NCBI GenBank assembly: GCA_039105265.1
Contig: JAPFFF010000018.1
Span: forward strand, 372,001 to 436,000
Direction: 5' to 3'
DNA length: 64,000 nucleotides
From: Tritrichomonas musculus
Lineage: Eukaryota > Parabasalia > Tritrichomonadida > Tritrichomonadidae
Shown here: piece by piece, positions 58,303-64,000 of the stretch
Layout: the number at the start of each line of letters is the position of its first letter
Position numbering within the stretch: position 1 is the first letter of the stretch
Made by a program: the position numbers and the translations under genes
The notes under the pieces: model-generated
What the model was told of the DNA's origin: nothing
Databases searched by the model: none
What the model saw: the letters and a program-made list of their open reading frames with translations, nothing else

Positions 58303-59652
58303 TAGGGTGTTACAAGTTATCGTGGATTTTTGATCGTTATTAAAAATAAATAGATTTAATTGGTAAAAACATATGATATATTGAAATATCTTTTCATTTT
58401 ATAATCAAATTTAGTGAAATGATGTACGGTTGTTTCATATTGTTTGAGTAAAAATGAATATACGTTTATTTTAAAAAAATAAACGTAATAAAGACCACCT
58501 TCAATTTAATAAAATGAGATCTAAACCAATTAAAAACAAAAATTATATAGATCATCAATTTGTTCTTGTTGTGTATTTTATAATAACATTCTATTAATTT
58601 TAATTATCATGATGGTTGGAAGTCAAAAAGGATAAAAATGATAAAAAGCAATATAATATGCTCTTCACTAGACTTGTTAATTTGAGAATCGATATCAAAA
58701 ACGTCACTTTTTTGCATCTGATACACGATTATCAGTTTACAAATCTGATATCGAGATTATCGATTATCAAGATATCAGATATGAAATGTGATATAAAAAT
58801 AATTGTAAACTTGATATCAATTACCGAGATCTCAAACGGATTTATCTTTTTTTATAATTGGTATTTGTGATTTTATAATATTTAAAAATAAATAATAGAA
58901 TGTATTGATGTTTATTTTAAGAGTAAAATCAAAAAATACATTCTTTTTTATGAAATATTTGAGATTAAAATAAGATCATGTTTTTATCAAAAAGTTTAAT
59001 TGAAAATTCTGATATCAAAATCTGAGAAAAAAAAATCTCGATCTCTGAAATCGATCTCGAGAATCTGTGTATATTTATGTATCGATATCAAAAAGTCAAT
59101 CAATTATCGATCTCGAGAATTGGAGAATAACAAGTCTACTCTTCACAAAAAATGAGGTTCTCTCTCAATACTTGATTAATAAAGAATGCTTTTGTTCATA
59201 TAAATATAATATTCATCTAATGTATAAAATAATAAAATAATATTTTATAAAATGAACAAATAAATACAAATAGTTATTAATAAATCAAAATTGTTTCCGC
59301 ATTTTTTCCTTTTTTCAGGCAAGAAAAATTCAATTTTTGAAAGAAAAATCACTCAGAAAACAATACATAAGATCAGCACAGGTATCAAATCAAAATATAT
59401 TGATGTTTGGTATGAGATCTCTTGCAATATATAAAAAGAAAAAGAAATATCAATATCGAAAAAAGTAAAAATGCAGTTTTAACGGGAATTTCATGCATAA
59501 AAATAAAAACGTTATATAAAAAAGTGAAATGAACGATAACATGTGTTTCCAAAATGGGATGTTAAATATTACCATAAATAAATTATTTTTATTATTTGTT
59601 TTGAATATTATCTATTATTCACAAAAAATCCACGATAACTTGTAACACCCTA
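58303..59652. mobile_element. 1.35-kb inverted-repeat element, mariner/Tc1-type ends
   Basis: The ends are 30-bp inverted repeats, left 58303-58332 and right 59623-59652. They read TAGGGTGTTACAAGTTATCG on each strand and continue TGGATTTTT with almost no mismatch. TA dinucleotides flank both. The ends resemble Tc1/mariner termini. The interior holds no transposase: the frame at 58616-58870 is made of ATATC/GATATC-rich sequence and looks like chance. GATATC words and a palindromic ACGTTTATTTTAAAAAAATA stretch occur inside. Non-autonomous element, probably young. Confidence 0.8.
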
Positions 59653-59852
59653 TATATGTTTTTATTTGTTTTATTTTACGCGTTTAGCATAACTATACTT
59701 ATTTGATACAATTATACAACAATGTTGAAAATAATTATTTACTTAGTAGCAGATAAATCGATTTCTTACTAACGATTTCTTGATCAACTTGTTTGTCTAA
59801 AGATTATTAGCAGATAAGCTCCACTTTTTCATAAACCTTCAAAAATAATTGG
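59653..59852. other. Spacer between elements
   Basis: No clear feature. Possibly further decayed transposase sequence upstream of the relic at 59853. Confidence 0.35.
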
Positions 59853-60291
59853 ACACAAAGGCTACCAAGATGAGAATTCCGAAATTCTCATTACCCCTTT
59901 TTAAAGGAATTTTTATACCCTAACTAAGGAACAAATAGCTTTTAATGAAAAGCTGAGTAAAATAAGAATCATTATTTAGAAATATTTTGGTCGCCTCAAA
60001 TGCCGTTTTAAAATAAAGGGTGAACAGTACAGAGGGGCTCATGGAAAGTATCACGACTTTTTTGTTACATGCTGTTCACTTATAAACTTTGATCAATTGC
60101 ATGATCACTCTCTCAGAAGTGAAGATAGAGATTTCTTCCTAAGCCGCCGTGCTCTAATTCGAATGAATGTCAAAGAAGAACAAAGAAAACTCACAGAAAA
60201 GAAAAAAAAACAAAAAGAGAAAAGAATGATAACCTTTAGAAAACACCTTACACCTTTAGAAATTGAATCAGAAGATTCAGATTCCTTTTAA
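59853..60291 (+). mobile_element. DDE_Tnp_4 (Harbinger-like) transposase 3' relic
   Basis: The 3' end of a DDE_Tnp_4 transposase. GYQDENSEILITPF precedes a segment KIRIIIEN-like in a shifted frame. FGRLKCRFKIKGEQYRGAHG then leads into FFVTCCSLINFDQLHDH, the family's closing helix-loop pattern before the stop, and a basic tail ends at 60291. At least one frameshift and a stop lie between about 59,900 and 59,980, and the 5' two-thirds are missing. A dead DNA transposon fragment, unrelated to the integrase elements nearby. Confidence 0.6.
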
Positions 60292-60789
60292 ATAAACAGT
60301 AATTGCTAATTTATTCTTTTTCTTTTTTGTTATATCTTTTTTAAATTTTGGTATCTAATTGAGCGACATGTTTAAAATTAACTTTTTTCATTATAACTCT
60401 TGCATTTCTTGGTCATGTATTTGGTTTATTCATAAGTTTCTTGTAATGATTGATGTCCATTCAAAGATTTTGTTTTCAAAATATCTTTTTTTCACTTCAT
60501 GAGCATTCAAATATGAGTATTTGCTTTATATTTTATAGCCAATCTGTAAATAAACGGCTAGCTTCTTCAAAAAAGTTATTATAATAATGCTTTAACAAAG
60601 GTCAATAATTAGTAAATAAAAGAAAAATTGAGCGAAAACCATAGTTAAAAACCTATTGGAAATATGAAAATTTCGGGCAACAAGGAATCAGACCTCCTTT
60701 AAATAAAACGCTATCTCCAAGAGTTGACTTAAAAGTAATCTACTTTAATCATCAATGCTAAGCATTTTTCAATTTTCAGTTCTTGCTTA
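60292..60789. other. Intergenic, AT-rich
   Basis: No gene recognised. Confidence 0.4.
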
Positions 60790-61798
60790 GTGCATGCAAG
60801 TCTAGCTAATTATCGCAATTATATTCAAAAGCTCACTTCTAACAAAAATACTACAATTATTCAGAAGAAAATTGTTTCCTTATCATTTCTCGCACCTTTT
60901 TTTGTTGAAAAAAAGCTCTGTGTTTCATTATCAAATGTGTTTCGTATTCCTATTAACATAACGATTGATGAAGATGATGCATGGAATGATATTCGAAATA
61001 AATTAATAAAATGAATTTATATAATTATATGCATGACGAAATCTTTTAATATTATAATAATTATTCCGATGAACTTGTCGATAAAATGAATCAATTAAAT
61101 AGTATTCGTGATGATTATGATTTAATGATATGGCGATTTAGTGATTCAATTGGATATGATATACCTTTCTATATAACTAGCGAAGATGTTGATATCTTCA
61201 ATTACAGTTATAAATGAATGAAGCAATTAGTATTCGAGAAGTCTGACGATAATTACTACTGTGATTACTCCTAATAATGACAAATCATATAATAGCGCAC
61301 ATAAGTGGAATGATGGAACGGTTTATGGGTATCCCTATCTATTTAACGAGGGTGATATATCATTTGATAGTAAGTGTTTTGTATTCGATTTAGATACACG
61401 GACTTTTCTTTATATCGGATCTAGTAAAAATCAAAATCCTACTGAGTATGTATATAAATATCATCGAAATCTATACTTTCATAACATCAGAACCGATATA
61501 GATTGTAGAATTGCTGCGTCATTCGCGAGTCAATCGAATCATAATATCATAGGTAAAACTAACAAGACATCAGAAAACATTAAATGTTATAAGATTAATG
61601 ATATCAGTGATTCGTTTTTGGAATGAGTGTTACGATAACGATGATATCAATATCCCGATTAATTTTAACGATGATGTTGTTCTTAAAATTGATAAATATT
61701 TTTTTCCGAACTTTTGCAAAATTTTCTATTCAAAAAAAATGAATGATTTATTTTTTATAACCGTCAAAGCCAAGAATAAAAAAATTTTGATATATTGA
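60790..61798 (+). pseudogene. Unidentified ORF relics, possibly of a mobile element
   Basis: Three plus-strand reading stretches (about 60790-61014, 61261-61626 and 61598-61798) have balanced codon use and coding-like composition, for example VSLSNVFRIPINITIDEDDAWN and SSKNQNPTEYVYKYHRNLYF, so they were once coding. I recognise no family. They lie between a transposase relic and a Maverick edge and may belong to either. They appear broken, with a few interruptions, and so old rather than active. Confidence 0.35.
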
Positions 61799-61891
61799 GA
61801 AACTTTACACTTTTCGGACAAAATCCTCTCAATCTTATTAAATATAATATTGATATATGAACTTATTTTGACTTGTTTTTGGAATTAAATC

Positions 61892-61922
<31 letters not shown>

Positions 61923-62028
61923 ACTCTTTTTTTATCATAAAAAGTCTTCGAATTGAATAGGAGTAATTGAAAAAAAATTGAGAGCATTTTGTCTGAAAAG
62001 TGAAACTTTGTTGATATACCAAAATTTT
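61781..62028. mobile_element. About 250-bp hairpin element with A28 core
   Basis: The left arm reads AAAATTTTGATATATTGAGA, then AACTTTACACTTTTCGGACAAAATCCTC. On the minus strand the right arm reads AAAATTTTGGTATATCAACA, then AAGTTTCACTTTTCAGACAAAATGCTC. The arms pair over about 50 bases with some mismatches. The interior contains a run of about 28 A (61892-61919). No target duplication is clear. It lies at the end of an unidentified relic frame. Confidence 0.7.
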
Positions 62029-62681
62029 TATAGTTTGTTTCCAAGTGTTTTCTCGCTTTTATCAATTTGATTGCATTTTTAATATATAATAACTACTTAG
62101 GTTTCATCATATTAGCCTAATTTGCACTGGATGATGAACATTTAAAATTTTTTTCAACATTTGTGAATAAACTCCATGCAATTTCCTAGTGCCATGCAAA
62201 ATAAGTATTCATTTTGTAATCATGATGCCATAATGACCTTCTTTTATGCAGTAATACTAATTAATCTCTATCAAATATTTAAAAGAATAATCTTCCTCTC
62301 GTTTAACAAATTGACTATTTTGTGATTACTTTTAGAGATATTTACCATTATGAAGATAGAGACGAGGCTAGACCTTTTATTAACACTAATTATAATAGAA
62401 AAAATAATGAAAGTACAATAATTTTTTAAAAGGAAATATAAAACAATAATAATCGATTAATAAAAGCTATAAGTAATGTTTTTAACTTGTTTTTTATGTA
62501 TATTTTAGCTTTTTACAAAAAAAGTGCCAAAAATTGAATGCAAAATTTCGGCTCTTAATAAAAATTTAATTCAAATAATTGAATGCTAAAAAGTGTAAAA
62601 GTTCGTGTTAAAATTTCTATCTTAAAATGGATTTAGTGTTCTTGCAGAATCAGAAACTACTGTATTCTTAATGTTTTATAA
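62029..62681. other. Relic-rich spacer
   Basis: Short coding-like stretches (for example LDDEHLKFFSTFVNKLHAIS near 62126-62186) are broken up and not identifiable. The rest is AT-rich. The left end of the Maverick probably lies here or just beyond, but no terminal inverted repeat is recognised. Confidence 0.4.
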
Positions 62682-63557
62682 ATGAATCGAGTAAAATTCA
62701 AAACTATAGATGAAGTTTATGCGAAATATCCTACGAATACATTAACGAAATTCAAGAGAATCGCTAATAAATATGGGTTCACAGATGATGAAGCTAAGGA
62801 GTTTTTAAGTAGCAGAGTAGTTCACGATCAACACATTCCTCCACCTAAGTTTATACATATATTTTCGAAGATTCCTCATAGATTTCAGAATGATACCTTC
62901 ATTGGCGAAGCGAAGTCGACAACTGGGATTGGAACCCCTAATTACTTGATGTTAATTAATATTAATTCGTGTAAAGCATATGCTTATGAGATGTCGAGTA
63001 AGGGAGCTAAAGAAGTATTGAGATCGTTAAATGAATTCATTAAAGTAGAACCTGAGTGTAAGTCTATAACATCAGATGAGGATACAACGTATTTATCGAA
63101 ATCTGCACTTGATTTCATGAGGAAACATAATATAATATACACAACAACGACGGATAACGATCATAACAAACTAGGTATCATCAATAGATTCATGAGGACA
63201 ATACGTGATATAAAAGCTAACGAACTTAACGTTGATATACAATCATTAGTTGAATCCTATAATGATATGCCTCACAGATCTCTTAATTATAAATCCCCTA
63301 AAGATTTCACTAAAGAAGATGAGGTAGAGTATATCAATAAAATGAGAGGTGAGGAGAATCCTTATAAATTCAAACCTGGTGATTCCGTTAGAGTAATTCT
63401 CGATAAGAATCCGTTAGAGAAAAAGCATGCGAATCTCTCAAGAGAATCATACATCGTTGATTCCAAACACGGTAATCAATTCTTAATCCGCTCTAGCGAT
63501 GGATCTATAGATACTGTACGGGGATATGAGCATATCTTGATAGTCCTTTTTTTTTAG
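62682..63557 (+). mobile_element. Maverick/Polinton integrase, part of a fossil element
   Basis: An uninterrupted frame of 291 codons encodes an integrase of the Maverick (Polinton) type, well known from trichomonad genomes. It has an N-terminal region (KFKRIANKYGFTDDEAKEFL), an rve-like core (TTTTDNDHNKLGIINRFMRT, then YNDMPHRSLNYKSPKDF) and an SH3-like C-terminal part (YKFKPGDSVRVILDK). The gene looks whole. It is the edge of an element that continues past the right end of the window, so total length and condition cannot be judged. Confidence 0.75.
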
Positions 63558-63749
63558 ATACTGTTCCTGAGGTGGGGAAACCTGGAAAAATTATCCGGCC
63601 ACCAATACGAACATTCAATAACTACTTTCGTTGTTGAATGTCATTTACCTGAGAGAAAAATATACATCTTATAACACATTAGTTAATACTTAACGACATA
63701 TTCGAGATCTAAATACTAGCGGAGCTATGTTTGTTTGACAAACGGTTTC

Positions 63750-64000
63750 TTAAGTACCGAGATCCGTATTGCAAGTAGATTCAGATTCTTCCTCTCGAGG
63801 AGGGGATTCTTGAGGTACTTCTGTGATGAGCTCTGGAACGTATTTACTACGGATACGAGATTTCGATAATTCTTTATTGACGACTTGCTTGATATATTGT
63901 TTCTGCTCTTTCTTAGATCTATCATTACGTAGTTCTTCACCGAGATTTCGCAGTTGCTTGAGTACCTCGAGATTAATTGTTTGCGGAGCAAAGTTTCCAT
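63750..64000 (-). CDS. Partial ORF inside the Maverick region
   Basis: A minus-strand frame open to the window edge reads NFAPQTINLEVLKQLRNLG, then KQYIKQVVNKELSKSRIRSK and ends ESESTCNTDLGT. It is a charged, helical, coding-like sequence; its 5' part lies outside the window. It converges with the integrase gene and is probably a Maverick structural or accessory gene. I cannot name it. Another minus frame over the same bases (63725-64000) has a far less natural composition. Confidence 0.45.
   Translation of the reverse strand, partial: GNFAPQTINLEVLKQLRNLGEELRNDRSKKEQKQYIKQVVNKELSKSRIRSKYVPELITEVPQESPPREEESESTCNTDLGT

Noticed and set aside
58616-58870. Frame inside the 1.35-kb inverted-repeat element as a transposase
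   Set aside because: It is made of repeated ATATC/GATATC words and has no catalytic pattern.
63725-64000. Minus frame beginning METLLRKQLISRYSSNC
   Set aside because: The neighbouring frame over the same bases has a much more natural protein composition and a stop at 63750, so it was annotated instead.
1-64000. CRISPR array or bacterial-type operons
   Set aside because: No spaced identical short repeats with unique spacers, no Shine-Dalgarno pattern and clear eukaryotic gene families throughout.

Overview
The window looks like nuclear DNA of a parabasalid flagellate, most likely Tritrichomonas (T. foetus-like). The evidence is very AT-rich intergenic DNA, intron-less genes, short gaps with trichomonad-type initiator motifs (TCAYTTTT) 3-15 bases before many start codons, decayed DUF3447/ankyrin-type genes, Mutator-like relics and a Maverick/Polinton integrase. 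The genus is an inference; no rRNA gene is present to settle it.

Layout. Positions 0.7-8.99 kb hold a tight block of housekeeping genes: an armadillo-like protein, a large helical protein that may be a vesicle tether, an SLX4-like nuclease scaffold, a Q-rich coiled-coil protein, an EF-hand protein and the flagellar ribbon protein RIB43A. A decayed ankyrin gene lies at 9.55-10.2 kb. Positions 11-20.1 kb carry a VPS9-domain protein, a small unknown, an MIT-kinase, a short-chain dehydrogenase, a coiled-coil protein and a helical-repeat protein. Positions 20.2-21.3 kb hold a 203-bp tandem repeat and a second ankyrin-family relic. A 1588-residue WD40 protein fills 21.7-26.5 kb. Positions 26.5-28.5 kb are gene-poor and contain an 830-bp TA-flanked inverted-repeat element. 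Positions 28.5-34.5 kb carry a bromodomain protein, a coiled-coil protein, a RING-H2 ligase, an inositol polyphosphate kinase and a Cyc8/UTX-like TPR protein. Positions 35-38.5 kb are a graveyard of transposable elements. Positions 38.6-42.4 kb hold an IQ coiled-coil protein, a small Asn-rich protein and an NXF1-like mRNA export factor. Positions 42.5-45.1 kb hold a Mutator-like relic and a 510-bp fold-back element. Positions 45.7-57.9 kb are gene-dense: a multi-pass PAS/cyclase protein, an LRR protein, 14-3-3, a small coiled-coil protein, PUS7/TruD and RPA1. From 57.9 kb to the end the DNA is repeats and relics: a mariner-type inverted-repeat element, a DDE_Tnp_4 transposase end, unidentified ORF relics, a 250-bp hairpin element and the edge of a Maverick.

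The genes do not form one pathway. Themes are DNA repair and replication (SLX4, RPA1), signalling (cyclase-like protein, inositol kinase, MIT-kinase, 14-3-3, EF-hand), gene expression (NXF1, PUS7, bromodomain, Cyc8-like) and the flagellar skeleton (RIB43A). Start codons were set at ATG; several frames stay open upstream only to a TTG, and the first supported ATG was used. The most useful observations are the SLX4 homologue with SUMO-interaction-like motifs, the cyclase-like protein with substituted metal-binding positions, an ACGTTTA motif shared by several start regions, and five or more well-delimited inverted-repeat elements.
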